Assembly (NCBI GenBank): GCA_947454525.1 | Contig: CANGJM010000019.1 | Span: forward strand, 1 to 57,630 | Direction of reading: 5' to 3' | Source of the DNA: Flavobacteriales bacterium | Lineage (GTDB): Bacteria > Bacteroidota > Bacteroidia > Flavobacteriales_D > Crocinitomicaceae | DNA length: 57,630 bases | Shown: one piece after another, positions 17,327 to 26,422 of the stretch | Layout of the letters: each line of letters opens with the position of its first letter | Numbering within the stretch: position 1 is the stretch's first letter | Made by a program: the position numbers and the translations under genes | The notes under the pieces: model-generated | The model's database searches: none | What the model saw: only the letters and a program-made list of their open reading frames with translations | What the model was told of the DNA's origin: nothing

Positions 17327-18259
17327 CTATTGACAAACCAATGTATCGAACCATGGCGAATATCCCACCCAGATTCCCAAGGCGCCACCTTTGATGTTCG
17401 TTGGGATATTTGTTGGCGTTGAAAAGGGATTGCCAGCTGAATACATTTGATTGTATTTTTTCTCGAAAAAATTATATTCATTTCTGCCCATTTTGGACAA
17501 TTTAACGATGACCGTATCGCCAAGTTTGTAGTAGCCTCTATAAGCAGGATCGCCATTTGGATCATCGAAACTCATGGGATTTTCGTAAGCGAAATCAAAA
17601 GTTTTACCATTGAAGAATTTATCGTTAAAAAATGGATTAAAGGTTCTGGAGAAATTTGGCATTCCTGCTAATTTCACTTGCCAAGCATAGGAATCTCCGC
17701 TCACAGCTGGATCACTCAATTTCGCCCAAGAGAATCCACGATCGGTGAATGATCCTTCCGGTTTCCAATATAGGGAATCCAAGGGTGTCGACGGATAAAT
17801 ATTGGTTGTCGCTGAATACTCCGAACCATTATTGACTACTTTCAAGGTGTAAGTCTTTCCAACTTCACCAACCATTCCAAGGGAAATGTAAGCGCATAGA
17901 TGCAAATTGACTAAAACATCCACAGGCAAACCAAAAAACGCTGCGGCAATTTCTTCCGTTCCTGGTGGAAGATTATCCGAACAAATCTCTGTCAAGGTAT
18001 CTGTTTCAACACCGTTGGAGATCGTTACAGTTGCTCCGGATACAAATCCATCAAGGTAAGCCTGAAAGTTTGTTGGAGAGTAGACATTGTTGGTTGTACT
18101 TAACAGAACAACGGCTGGCTGACCCGTTTCAATACTTCCGTCAATGACTAATTGATCCTTGTAACCAGGAATATCAATTTGAACTTCCTTTGTACAAGAA
18201 ACAGCCACCAACATGATGCTGATGACCAAGAGTAGTTTACTTAAAATTCGAAATTCCAT
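17327..18259 (-). CDS. DUF4249 family lipoprotein
   Basis: The lipobox VAVSC puts the anchor cysteine at residue 22. The mature protein starts CTKEVQIDIPGYKDQLVIDGSIETGQPAVVLLSTT, the standard opening of DUF4249, and goes on through GATVTISNGVETDTLTE, GEVGKTYTLKVVNNGSEYSATTNI and the Y(Y/N)KLGDTVIVKLSKMGRNEYNFFEKKYNQ block. DUF4249 proteins are surface or outer-membrane lipoproteins encoded beside TonB-dependent receptors. The gene overlaps the receptor's 3' end by 19 bases and follows it, so the two are one operon and probably a receptor/lipoprotein pair for an unknown nutrient. Confidence 0.88.
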   Translation of the reverse strand: MEFRILSKLLLVISIMLVAVSCTKEVQIDIPGYKDQLVIDGSIETGQPAVVLLSTTNNVYSPTNFQAYLDGFVSGATVTISNGVETDTLTEICSDNLPPGTEEIAAAFFGLPVDVLVNLHLCAYISLGMVGEVGKTYTLKVVNNGSEYSATTNIYPSTPLDSLYWKPEGSFTDRGFSWAKLSDPAVSGDSYAWQVKLAGMPNFSRTFNPFFNDKFFNGKTFDFAYENPMSFDDPNGDPAYRGYYKLGDTVIVKLSKMGRNEYNFFEKKYNQMYSAGNPFSTPTNIPTNIKGGALGIWVGYSPWFDTLVCQ

Positions 18260-20640
18260 GTTGCGCTAGGTATGATTGGAAATAAGGACACTTGTTTTAC
18301 TGACAACTTGAAATTTCCGGAGAGAAAATCACCATCATTGTCGACATATAAAAAGAATGGATTCATTCGGTTGTACACATTGTAAATAGAGAAAGACCAA
18401 TTGCTTCGGTATCTTTTCTTCACCTCAATTTCTTTTCCAGTTGCTGGATCTGTTTTCGTTTTGTATGCTTTGCTGTACAAGGTAGCGGACAAATCTAAGC
18501 GGTGATACGGTGCCATTCGTGTCGAATTACGTGGACCGTAGTTGAACAATAAGTTTTGTTCTTGAACGTACCATGAACTCGGCAAGGTCAAGGTGTTTCC
18601 AGTAGCATAAATGAAACTAGCGGAGAAAGTCCAACGGTCATTTAGTTTGTATGTACCGACCAAGGTTAAATCGTGACGACGGTCATACTTCGCAGGATAA
18701 ATGTTTCCTTGATTGATGTCTGGAAATCTTCGTTCCGTTTTCGCCCAAGTATAGCCAACCCATCCGGTAAAGCGTCCCACTGATTTCTTAAAAAAGAACT
18801 CAATTCCATATGCTCTACCTTCACCGAATACCAAAAGATTATCGGTATTATCATTCACGTCATCTCCTGGCAAAGCACCTTCCTTGAATTCGATCATGTT
18901 TTTCATTTCCTTGTAATAAACTTCTACAGAACTTTCGAATTTATCTTTGAAAAAGTTCCTGAAATATCCTACTGAACCTTGCCACCCTTTTTCAGGTTTT
19001 GCGATGTCAGTAGTTGGAAACCAAATATCCGTTGGAAGTGAAACGGCACTTAAGGAAGTCAAATGTACGTATTGGTAATTGTATGCATATCCCGCTTTGA
19101 TTGAACTGTTGTCCGGCAACAACCAGCGCATGGAAACGCGAGGTTCAAGTCCATGGTAAAACTTAATTAAATCGCCTTTCTGGTATTGAATCGTTGTGTC
19201 CTGCGTGCTGATTCCATCTCCTTTGATGTAGCGCGTGAAAGGACCCACATGTGCAAATGCACTATAACGAAGTCCAACATTCAAACGAAGTTTATCATTT
19301 AAATCAAACTCGTCTAAAACATATGCTGCTGCTTCATGAGAGTATAATTTTTGTGCTGCACCGGTATCAAAAACGACCGTATCGTTTTGAGCGGTCACGC
19401 TCGTTGGTGTAAACGTATGGTATTTGTAATCTGCTCCCCATTTAATTCGGTGAACGGGATTCGGGAAATAGGAAAAATCCACTTTCGCTCCTACATCTCG
19501 GATACCTGATGCCAATTCAAAACGAAATTCATCCTGTGAAGAACCGAATTTAAACATGTAATCAGAGAAGGTAGTTGTCAAATTCATGAATAACTTATCG
19601 GTAAACAAGTGATTCCATCTCAAGGCTGCGATTCCATTTCCCCATGGCATGTTTGCACCGAATCCACCTTTTGTATCGGAGAAATTAAAAACGTCCTTGC
19701 CATAGTATCCACTTAAATAGATTCGGTCTTTTGCCGATAACTTATAATTTAATTTCGCATTGAAATCGTAGAAGAAATAAGACGAACCAGCAAACGGTGA
19801 TGTGTCCGAAATAGCTGCTTTCAACAAGATATCAATGTATGTTCGACGCGCAGAAACGATAAAGGATCCTTTGTCCTTTTTAATCGGTCCTTCTAATGTC
19901 AATCGAGAAGAAATCGCACCGATACCACCGGTTACTTTTAATTTCTTCATGTTTCCTTCGTTCATGTTTACTTCGAGCACAGAGGACATTCTTCCTCCAA
20001 AGTTAGCTGGCATGCCACCTTTGATCAAGTTCACTGATTTTACTGCATCAGCATTGAATACAGAGAAAAATCCAAACAAGTGCGCTGCGTTGTACACGAC
20101 TCCTTCGTCAAGCAGGACCAAATTCTGATCTGGACCGCCACCTCGTACGTAAAATCCTTGTCCACCTTCTGAAACCGAAGAAACACCTGGAAGTAATTGA
20201 ATTGTTTTAATGACATCAACTTCACCCATAAATGCGGGTAAGGTTTTGATTTGATCCATCTGCAATTCAATTTGACCCATTTTCGTTGATGTGACGTTTT
20301 CCGTCTTTTTCATGTTCACGACCACTTCTTTTGCATCGTTTACTTTGGTCCCTAATTCAATGGAGAGAACAGTGCTTTTCGTCAAATCAATCTCGCGCAC
20401 TTCGGCACCATAGGTTACCGATCGATATTCTACATTGTATTTTCCAGGCACAACCGTTAAAGAGTAAAATCCGTATGCATTGGACATTGCTCCAAGTTTC
20501 AAGGATGGAATGTATACTTTGATGTCGGACATCGCCTCACCATTTTTGGAGTCCGTGATGTAGCCACTTAAGGTAACTTTACTTTGCGCAAACGTTTGAA
20601 ACGAAGTGAGAATAAGGAGAAGGGTGAGTATTAATTTCAT
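18241..20640 (-). CDS. TonB-dependent outer membrane receptor with carboxypeptidase-like N-terminal domain
   Basis: The signal peptide ends SFQTFAQ near residue 19. A CarboxypepD_reg-like domain (about 22-105: VTLSGYITDSKNGEAMSDIKVYIPS...GAMSNAYGFYSLTVVPGKYNV) is followed by a plug domain (about 120-235: LPAFMGEVDVIKTIQLLPGVSSVSEGGQGFYVRGGGPDQNLVLLDEG) and a 22-strand-type barrel to the C-terminal WNFEF. The layout is that of energised outer-membrane importers, but it lacks the extended SusC signature, and the partner is DUF4249 rather than SusD. The substrate cannot be told from sequence. The gene is divergent from pabB across a 147-base region. Confidence 0.92.
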   Translation of the reverse strand: MKLILTLLLILTSFQTFAQSKVTLSGYITDSKNGEAMSDIKVYIPSLKLGAMSNAYGFYSLTVVPGKYNVEYRSVTYGAEVREIDLTKSTVLSIELGTKVNDAKEVVVNMKKTENVTSTKMGQIELQMDQIKTLPAFMGEVDVIKTIQLLPGVSSVSEGGQGFYVRGGGPDQNLVLLDEGVVYNAAHLFGFFSVFNADAVKSVNLIKGGMPANFGGRMSSVLEVNMNEGNMKKLKVTGGIGAISSRLTLEGPIKKDKGSFIVSARRTYIDILLKAAISDTSPFAGSSYFFYDFNAKLNYKLSAKDRIYLSGYYGKDVFNFSDTKGGFGANMPWGNGIAALRWNHLFTDKLFMNLTTTFSDYMFKFGSSQDEFRFELASGIRDVGAKVDFSYFPNPVHRIKWGADYKYHTFTPTSVTAQNDTVVFDTGAAQKLYSHEAAAYVLDEFDLNDKLRLNVGLRYSAFAHVGPFTRYIKGDGISTQDTTIQYQKGDLIKFYHGLEPRVSMRWLLPDNSSIKAGYAYNYQYVHLTSLSAVSLPTDIWFPTTDIAKPEKGWQGSVGYFRNFFKDKFESSVEVYYKEMKNMIEFKEGALPGDDVNDNTDNLLVFGEGRAYGIEFFFKKSVGRFTGWVGYTWAKTERRFPDINQGNIYPAKYDRRHDLTLVGTYKLNDRWTFSASFIYATGNTLTLPSSWYVQEQNLLFNYGPRNSTRMAPYHRLDLSATLYSKAYKTKTDPATGKEIEVKKRYRSNWSFSIYNVYNRMNPFFLYVDNDGDFLSGNFKLSVKQVSLFPIIPSATWNFEF

Positions 20641-20775
20641 ATTCCTCGAAGGGATTTTACTGATTTGACGAGTTCATTTTGATTCTGTTACCAGAATTCC
20701 ATGCAAAAGTAACAACTTAATAACGAAAGTGTTTGAAGATTCTTGTGTTTCGGTTAAACAAAGCGCAAATCCTTT

Positions 20776-20783
20776 TAATTTTG
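20776..20783 (+). promoter_or_regulatory. -7 promoter box of pabB
   Basis: TAATTTTG is a perfect TAnnTTTG box and ends four bases before the ATG of pabB. At usual spacing the transcript would start at or beside the start codon and lack a 5' leader. No strong -33 element was found. Confidence 0.5.
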
Positions 20784-20787
20784 CACT

Positions 20788-21996
20788 ATGAAAAAGTGGA
20801 AAAACGTTTGTTTTTTAAATAGTAATGATGGAACCGGCTTATTGGCTTTCGGTATTCAAAATGAATTTATTTTGGAAAAAGGACAATCAGTTGATCAATT
20901 ACAGCATTACATACAAGCGAATTCCGGATCTTATCTTTTCGGATCACTTTCCTACGACTTAAAAAATGAATTCGAAAAACTAACGTCCACACATGCGGAT
21001 GAATTAGCGTATCCACTGGCACATTTTTGGGTGCCAAAATTTGTCATTCATTTAGAGAAAGAGAAATTCGAATACCTGCAGGGAGATCAAGATGAGGAGA
21101 GTTTTACCTTTTTGGATTACTTCATGGAAGAAGAAATTGATCACAATTTCCATTCCTTTCCTTATCGTTTTCAAGCAAGAACATCCAAGGAACGCTACAT
21201 TTCTCAAGTTGAGAAGTTAAAGGCTCACATTCAGCGAGGAGACATTTACGAAGTCAACTATTGTCAAGAGTTTTTTGCTGAAAATGTAGAACTGGACTTT
21301 CCGATGGATACGTATTTCAAACTCAATCGCATCACCAAAGCTCCTTTTTCTACCTTTCTTCAAACCGACAATCACGTCATTTTTTGCGGGAGTCCGGAAC
21401 GCTACATTAAAAAGACAGGGAAACGCTTATTGTCTCAACCCATCAAAGGAACAGCGCCAAGAGGAATGGATGCGAAGGCAGACGAAACATTGAAACAACA
21501 GTTGCAAAACGATCCTAAAGAACGCGCGGAAAACATCATGATTGTGGACCTCGTACGAAACGATTTATCGCGCATCGCCAAAAAAGGCAGTGTTCAAGTC
21601 AGTGAATTATGTGGTATTCACACCTTTGAAACGGTTCATCAAATGATTTCCACCGTGGAATGTGAGGTGGAAAAAGACCTTCCGTTTATGGACATCCTCA
21701 AAGCCAGTTTTCCCATGGGAAGTATGACCGGTGCACCCAAAGTGGAGGCCATGAAAATCATTGATGAAACCGAGGACTTCAACCGTGGAATCTATTCTGG
21801 TTCCGTTGGCTATATTAGTCCAAATGGCGACTTCGACTTCAACGTGGTCATTCGCAGCATGATTTACAACCGTGAGAAAAAATACCTTTCCTGCGCTGTT
21901 GGCGGAGCGATTACCATTCTGTCCGATCCAGAAAAAGAGTTCGAAGAATGCCAAACGAAAATTCAGAAAATCCTAAACGGCATGTATGCGGAATAA
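20788..21996 (+). CDS. pabB: Aminodeoxychorismate synthase component I (PabB)
   Basis: A chorismate-binding enzyme of 402 residues. The key block reads QPIKGTAPRG with lysine at 220; PabB enzymes carry lysine in PIKGT as a covalent nucleophile, whereas anthranilate synthase has alanine (PIAGT), so I favour folate precursor (p-aminobenzoate) synthesis over tryptophan. Other conserved blocks are IMIVDLVRNDLSRIAKKGSV, FPMGSMTGAPKVEAM and GIYSGSVGYISPNGDFDFNVVIRSM. No partner glutamine amidotransferase is in the window. The 3' end overlaps tilS by 11 bases. Confidence 0.88.
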   Translation: MKKWKNVCFLNSNDGTGLLAFGIQNEFILEKGQSVDQLQHYIQANSGSYLFGSLSYDLKNEFEKLTSTHADELAYPLAHFWVPKFVIHLEKEKFEYLQGDQDEESFTFLDYFMEEEIDHNFHSFPYRFQARTSKERYISQVEKLKAHIQRGDIYEVNYCQEFFAENVELDFPMDTYFKLNRITKAPFSTFLQTDNHVIFCGSPERYIKKTGKRLLSQPIKGTAPRGMDAKADETLKQQLQNDPKERAENIMIVDLVRNDLSRIAKKGSVQVSELCGIHTFETVHQMISTVECEVEKDLPFMDILKASFPMGSMTGAPKVEAMKIIDETEDFNRGIYSGSVGYISPNGDFDFNVVIRSMIYNREKKYLSCAVGGAITILSDPEKEFEECQTKIQKILNGMYAE

Positions 21997-23257
21997 GTTC
22001 CTCACCTACTTCCAAACATTCGTTGAAAAATATCCTGCAGCACAGTATTTTGTTGCGGTAAGCGGTGGACACGATTCCATGCTCTTATTGGAATTATGTC
22101 GATCCACTTCACTTCCCATTACCGTCCTTCACGTGAACTACCTACTTCGCGGGGAAGAAAGCAAGGGGGATCAAGCATTTGTAGAAGATTACTGTCAGAG
22201 ACACGCTATTCCTTTCCATGTTCACCGCATTGAACTGAAAGAGCAACTGACTTCCGGGGGAAACCTGCAACAACTAGCACGAAAGGAGCGCTACGCTTTT
22301 TTTGAAACACACTTGAATCAAGTTCCGAATTCCTACCTGATGGCGGCACAGCACCAGGACGATCAATTGGAAACGTTTTGGCTGCAATTATTCCGCGGTT
22401 CTGGATTATCAGGTTTGCAAGGAATGTTGGAGAAAAATGGACGCATCCTTCGTCCACTCTTGCCTTTTTCTAGCCTTGAACTCAAGCAACTTTCGAAGGA
22501 AATGAACTTAATTTGGCGAGAGGACTCTAGCAACCAAAGCACGAAGTACTTACGAAACCTTTTTCGTCTGAACCTAATTCCTGCCTTGGAGCAAGAAATT
22601 CCCACTTTGCGGGACTCCATTCAACGTGTGCAAGGTATTTTTCAATCCACATTGGAGGAAAATAAGGCTGAAATTGAAGCAATTACCGAAAGTATTCGAA
22701 TAAACAAAATAATTACTTCAGATGAATTAGTTCATATTACTGATTTTAAATTAGTTGAAGTATTAAAAAACCTTTCTATTCCTGCCGTTTTCGCAAAGAA
22801 AATACGTATACTCCTTCAAGGTGAAACAGGAAAACAATTGAGTTGGAAGTCCAATGAAGGTCCGTTTCAGTACATCGTGAAGGAACGAGATTCTTTACGC
22901 TTCCTTCCGGAGAATCCTCAAGCCGCTATCACACCTACATTTCATGCTCAATTAATCACTGAACGCCCAAGTGACTTCGATAAAAACGCCTTGTTTTTAG
23001 ATCAATCGAAGGTTGTTGGAGAACTGTATGTTCGTCCATGGACAAAAGGAGACCGAATGCAACCAATCGGATTAAGTGGCTCCAAACTTATCTCCGATAT
23101 TTTAAAGGATGATCACGTACCTACTAGCGAAAAACAAGAAAGATTTGTCCTCTGTGACGACGAAAAAATCATTTGTTGCATTGGACACCGAATTGATCGC
23201 CGAAGCATTGCAAGTGAACAATCGAAGCTGATTATTCGCGTCGAAATTCAACAATAA
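21986..23257 (+). CDS. tilS: tRNA(Ile)-lysidine synthase TilS
   Basis: TilS converts C34 of tRNA-Ile(CAT) to lysidine so that it reads AUA. The ATP-pyrophosphatase loop SGGHDS is at residues 26-31, followed by HVNYLLRGEES, the AAQHQDDQLETFWLQLFRGSGLSGLQGM block and RPLLPFS. The C-terminal TilS substrate-binding domain shows VRPWTKGDRMQPIGLSGSKLISDILKD. The length of 423 residues is normal. It overlaps pabB by 11 bases, an arrangement seen in other Bacteroidota. Confidence 0.94.
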   Translation: MRNKFLTYFQTFVEKYPAAQYFVAVSGGHDSMLLLELCRSTSLPITVLHVNYLLRGEESKGDQAFVEDYCQRHAIPFHVHRIELKEQLTSGGNLQQLARKERYAFFETHLNQVPNSYLMAAQHQDDQLETFWLQLFRGSGLSGLQGMLEKNGRILRPLLPFSSLELKQLSKEMNLIWREDSSNQSTKYLRNLFRLNLIPALEQEIPTLRDSIQRVQGIFQSTLEENKAEIEAITESIRINKIITSDELVHITDFKLVEVLKNLSIPAVFAKKIRILLQGETGKQLSWKSNEGPFQYIVKERDSLRFLPENPQAAITPTFHAQLITERPSDFDKNALFLDQSKVVGELYVRPWTKGDRMQPIGLSGSKLISDILKDDHVPTSEKQERFVLCDDEKIICCIGHRIDRRSIASEQSKLIIRVEIQQ

Positions 23258-23273
23258 TTGGTACTTTTAGGCC

Positions 23274-24602
23274 ATGATTTCATTGCCAAAAGATTTTATT
23301 GATCGCATCGAAGCAGGTCCATTGGGACAAACGCCCTTGCTCGCTTCACTAGACAGCGAATCACCGATTTCGATACGCTTAAATCCAAGCAAGAAATCCC
23401 TTCAGTTTGAAACAGAAGAAGTTGTTTCTTGGTGTCCAGATGGACGCTATTTGAAGGAACGTCCTTCCTTTACGCTGGACCCACTTTTTCACGCTGGAAC
23501 TTATTATCCACAAGAAGCAGGATCCATGTACATTGATGCCATCGTTCGCAGCATTGAACTTCCTGAAAATCCAGTTTTATTAGACTTGTGTGCTGCTCCA
23601 GGTGGAAAAAGCACCTTATTGGCGAGTTATTTAAACAATCGAGGAATGTTGATTTCCAACGAAATCATTCGTTCCCGCGCCTACATTCTGGCGGAAACAT
23701 TGACGAAATGGGGGTATTCGAATACGTTTGTCAGCAACAATGCTCCGTCGGATTTTGAAAAGCTTCACTCCTACTTCGATTTTATTTTGGTCGATGCACC
23801 TTGTTCCGGTGAAGGCATGTTCCGCAAGGATCCCAACGCACGTTTGGAATGGAGTTTGGAAAGTGCGGCACATTGCGCGGTGCGTCAAGCAGATATTTTG
23901 GATTCCGTTTGGCCAAGTTTGAAAGAAGACGGCTACCTACTCTACTCGACGTGTACGTTTAATCCAGCGGAGAACGAAGAATGCATTGCTGCCTTTCTCG
24001 AAGAGCACGACGCGGAAATTGTTTCCATTCCATTCTTCGACGGACTCACGCGAGATGTCAAAGAATACGGGTATCACTTTATCCCCGGAATTGCTAAAAG
24101 CGAAGGGTTTTATGCTGTTTTACTCCAAAAAAGATCGTTTTCAGGTCAAAACAAGCGAAAATCGGGCAGAATTCAAACATTGGGTGTAGACGAAATCCCA
24201 CTAAAAATCGAGGCGAATTTCCCTCATGTCTATTTCAAGGAAGAGGAAAACATCTACGCAGCAACGGAATTCTGCGTACAACATTACGATGAAATCAGCA
24301 ATGTCCTAAAGTGGATGAAACGCGGAACGCACATCGCCATTGAACAGCGAAAAGGCTGGCAATTGGAAATTGAATTGGCCTTGAATTTTTCCTTGCATCC
24401 AGACATTCCGAGCATTGAATTGAGCAAACAAGAAGCTTTACACTATTTACATGGGGACACCTTTCCACTAGAAGGAAAACAGGGGTACACCATACTCACG
24501 CACGCAGGACAACAGATTGGCATCATCAAACATTTGGGGAATCGCTTTAACAATTCCCATCCAAAAGAATGGCGCATTCGAATGAACATCCCAAGAAATT
24601 AG
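23274..24602 (+). CDS. rsmF: rRNA (cytosine-C5) methyltransferase, RsmF/NOL1-NOP2-Sun family
   Basis: The SAM site LDLCAAPGGKS is at residues 103-113. Two catalytic cysteines are visible: C177 in DAPCSGEGMF and C227 in YSTCTFNPAENE. A C-terminal extension of about 150 residues (HLGNRFNNSHPKEWRIR end) matches the RsmF-type RNA-binding tail rather than RsmB. The likely target is a cytosine in 16S rRNA; the exact position is not deducible. A near-consensus -7 box TACTTTTA (23262-23269) ends four bases before the ATG. It is followed by a Crp-type regulator two bases after the stop. Confidence 0.88.
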   Translation: MISLPKDFIDRIEAGPLGQTPLLASLDSESPISIRLNPSKKSLQFETEEVVSWCPDGRYLKERPSFTLDPLFHAGTYYPQEAGSMYIDAIVRSIELPENPVLLDLCAAPGGKSTLLASYLNNRGMLISNEIIRSRAYILAETLTKWGYSNTFVSNNAPSDFEKLHSYFDFILVDAPCSGEGMFRKDPNARLEWSLESAAHCAVRQADILDSVWPSLKEDGYLLYSTCTFNPAENEECIAAFLEEHDAEIVSIPFFDGLTRDVKEYGYHFIPGIAKSEGFYAVLLQKRSFSGQNKRKSGRIQTLGVDEIPLKIEANFPHVYFKEEENIYAATEFCVQHYDEISNVLKWMKRGTHIAIEQRKGWQLEIELALNFSLHPDIPSIELSKQEALHYLHGDTFPLEGKQGYTILTHAGQQIGIIKHLGNRFNNSHPKEWRIRMNIPRN

Positions 24603-24604
24603 TC

Positions 24605-25198
24605 ATGACAGAAGAAATTGCACACAAACAACTGATTGATTACATCAAGGATAAAATCAGCATTACTCCTGAACACGAGTCTTTAATTAAAAGTCGTTTT
24701 CATTTACAAAAGCTCAAAAGAAAAGAATTTTTCTTGCGGGAAGGCGATGAGTGTTATTCGCAGGGATTCATTGTAGAAGGAACGTTTCGCGTGTTTTTCA
24801 TCGATCAAAAAGCTTCCGAACACGTCCTGTATTTTGGATTCAAAGATTGGTGGGTTGGAGACATTGCCTCTTTTCATAGTCAAGAAGCCACAAACATGAA
24901 CATTCAGGCGATGGAAGACAGTTACCTACTATCCTTCACCAAAGATGATTTGGAATGGCTTTTCATTCAAGTTCCACCCTTGGAGCGACTTTTCAGAATC
25001 ATGGCTCAACGTACCTTGGCGGTCCTTCAAAAACGATTTCTCTTAACAATTTCCGCAAGTGCCGAACAGCGTTTCTTGGAATTGATCCAGCGTCATCCCG
25101 GCATCGAACAATTGGTTCCACAGCATCAAATCGCATCGTATTTAGGGATTTTACCGGAGTCCTTGAGTCGGATGAAGAAGTTGCTTTATAAAAAGTAA
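24605..25198 (+). CDS. Crp/Fnr-type transcription regulator
   Basis: Residues about 25-125 form a cyclic-nucleotide-binding-like jelly roll (FFLREGDECYSQGFIVEGTFRVFFIDQKASEHVLYFGFKDWWVGD), and the C-terminus is a helix-turn-helix (VPQHQIASYLGILPESLSRMKKLLYKK). It lacks the conserved cAMP-contacting residues (no RxS/T of the phosphate cassette seen) and has no Fnr-type cysteine cluster, so its signal is unknown; this Bacteroidota subfamily is common. I start it at the ATG at 24605, just after the methyltransferase stop, rather than a longer frame overlapping that gene by 34 bases. Confidence 0.88.
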   Translation: MTEEIAHKQLIDYIKDKISITPEHESLIKSRFHLQKLKRKEFFLREGDECYSQGFIVEGTFRVFFIDQKASEHVLYFGFKDWWVGDIASFHSQEATNMNIQAMEDSYLLSFTKDDLEWLFIQVPPLERLFRIMAQRTLAVLQKRFLLTISASAEQRFLELIQRHPGIEQLVPQHQIASYLGILPESLSRMKKLLYKK

Positions 25199-25199
25199 T

Positions 25200-25281
25200 C
25201 AGTGCTCAGTGAACAGTCTGCCGTGGCTGATGGTTAATCAAACATTGGTTCTCCGCATCAATTCCGAAAGCTATCGGGCTA
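25200..25281. repeat. Degenerate intergenic repeat with hairpin
   Basis: After the regulator gene lie three imperfect heptads (CAGTGCT, CAGTGAA, CAGTCTG; 25200-25220) and then a short inverted repeat CCGAaAGCTaTCGG near 25266-25280. Similar short-unit runs beside CCGA/TCGG hairpins recur between genes in Bacteroidota genomes. The 175-base gap holds no gene. Confidence 0.35.
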
Positions 25282-25324
25282 GTCAAAATAATCACATTCA
25301 GATAGTCGTAAAAAGTTAGATGCA

Positions 25325-25356
25325 TTTGGAAAAACTAAACCGAAGTATTACTTTAG
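25325..25356 (+). promoter_or_regulatory. Probable promoter of toxin-antitoxin remnant
   Basis: TTTG at 25325-25328 and TACTTTAG at 25349-25356 are 20 bases apart; the -7 box has one mismatch to TAnnTTTG. The antitoxin ATG is 17 bases downstream. Confidence 0.4.
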
Positions 25357-25373
25357 TGTAAATAAAAAAAGAA

Positions 25374-25616
25374 ATGGCTCAAGTTGATGTAATTAGAAAT
25401 GGAATAATTGACAAACTGCTTGCCATATCAGATAAGGATTATTTAATGGCTATACTACATTTGGTTGATAATAGCGCGATTCAAGAAGATAAAATCAAAT
25501 TGACCAAGGAGCAAAAGTTGATGCTTGAAATGAGTGAAGCTGACATTCAAAATGGCCGCACAATATCTCAAGATGATCTTGACAAAAATGATCTTGAGTG
25601 GCTAAAAGGAAAATAG
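25374..25616 (+). CDS. Putative antitoxin of a ParE/RelE-type module
   Basis: A small acidic, helical protein of 80 residues (LLAISDKDYLMAILHLVDN...LTKEQKLMLEMSEADIQNGRTISQDDLDKNDLEWLKGK). The SEADIxNGRTISQDDLxK tail is typical of Bacteroidota antitoxins encoded directly before ParE/RelE-like toxins; in such proteins the C-terminal part wraps the toxin. It overlaps the toxin frame (GTG start at 25598) by 19 bases. Because the toxin is interrupted, this antitoxin is now probably without its partner. Confidence 0.7.
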   Translation: MAQVDVIRNGIIDKLLAISDKDYLMAILHLVDNSAIQEDKIKLTKEQKLMLEMSEADIQNGRTISQDDLDKNDLEWLKGK

Positions 25617-25903
25617 TCTGGACTGAAACGGCCGCTAAACAGCGTCGAGAGATATTAAGATATTAGACAGAAAGGAATAACAGCAAATCTTATGCGGAGA
25701 AATTGATTGAAATAACTGTAAAGCATCTAAAAGTAATTTCCAAAAATCCAGAAGCATTCCAGGAATCTGAAATTGATGAAGTGCGCGAATCAGCCATGGG
25801 ACATTTCAGTCTATATTATAAAATTACAACTAATCAAATAATCGTAATGGCATTTTGGGATAATCGCCAAGATCCTAAGAAACTTTTCAAAGCTATTTCT
25901 TAA
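25598..25903 (+). pseudogene. RelE/ParE-type toxin interrupted by an in-frame stop
   Basis: Reading from a GTG at 25598 inside the antitoxin end gives VAKRKIVWTETAAKQRREILRY, then TAG (25664-25666), then TERNNSKSYAEKLIEITVKHLKVISKNPEAF... in the same frame to GHFSLYYKITTNQIIVMAFWDNRQDPKKLFKAIS. Toxins of this family have tryptophan at that position (RYW-x-x-RN-x-S), so a single TGG to TAG change explains the break. The rest, including the C-terminal FWDNRQDPKKL block, is intact. A sequencing error would give the same picture. Confidence 0.8.
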
Positions 25904-25969
25904 TTTATACGCCATCTCTTCAGTAAGCAAGCACAAGATACGTATGATCAAAACAATCTAGCTAAACAA

Positions 25970-26356
25970 ATGACCAAAGAAAATAGAATCTCCTTACAAT
26001 ACCCAGTATCGGTTTGGTCATTAACCATTTTATTAACCCCCATTTTAAGCCTTCTGTTTTTAGCATTTACGGAAGAACTTAAATATTTCTTGCAGTTCCA
26101 ATACCTTCCTGTATTTTGGATCCTTGGTGGACTTTGTTCATCTCCGTCCTTGCTTATTTTTATTCTTTCCAATCGTTTCCTTGAAAGGTTTCCTTTGAAT
26201 CACCTTACAAAGAAGTTTATTTTCGCACTGATTGGAGTAAGCTGTATCAGCATCACCTTCATGATTCTTGGAGGTAGTTCGGCTATAAAATGGATCCTAT
26301 CTTACTCTAGTGTATTTTTCATTTTAAGTCTTGTGGTCAAAAGAAAATTAGTTTAA
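25970..26356 (+). CDS. Small membrane protein, four predicted TM helices
   Basis: This 128-residue protein is almost entirely hydrophobic, with likely helices near residues 12-33, 44-66, 80-100 and 107-123, and basic residues on the connecting loops (NRFLERF, LTKKF, VKRKLV). It has no recognisable family or motif. It stands alone between the broken toxin and another small membrane protein in the accessory patch, so function cannot be inferred from context. Confidence 0.5.
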   Translation: MTKENRISLQYPVSVWSLTILLTPILSLLFLAFTEELKYFLQFQYLPVFWILGGLCSSPSLLIFILSNRFLERFPLNHLTKKFIFALIGVSCISITFMILGGSSAIKWILSYSSVFFILSLVVKRKLV

Positions 26357-26422
26357 ATAGGAATGTGAAAATTTGACCAAAACGAAACCACGATAAAACG
26401 ATTTGCCTAAATGTTATTAACC

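Noticed and set aside
25664..25666. Stop-codon recoding (read-through of TAG) in the toxin
   Set aside because: No recoding element is visible and a simple TGG to TAG change explains it; TAG is also used as a normal stop here, for example in the overlapping antitoxin.
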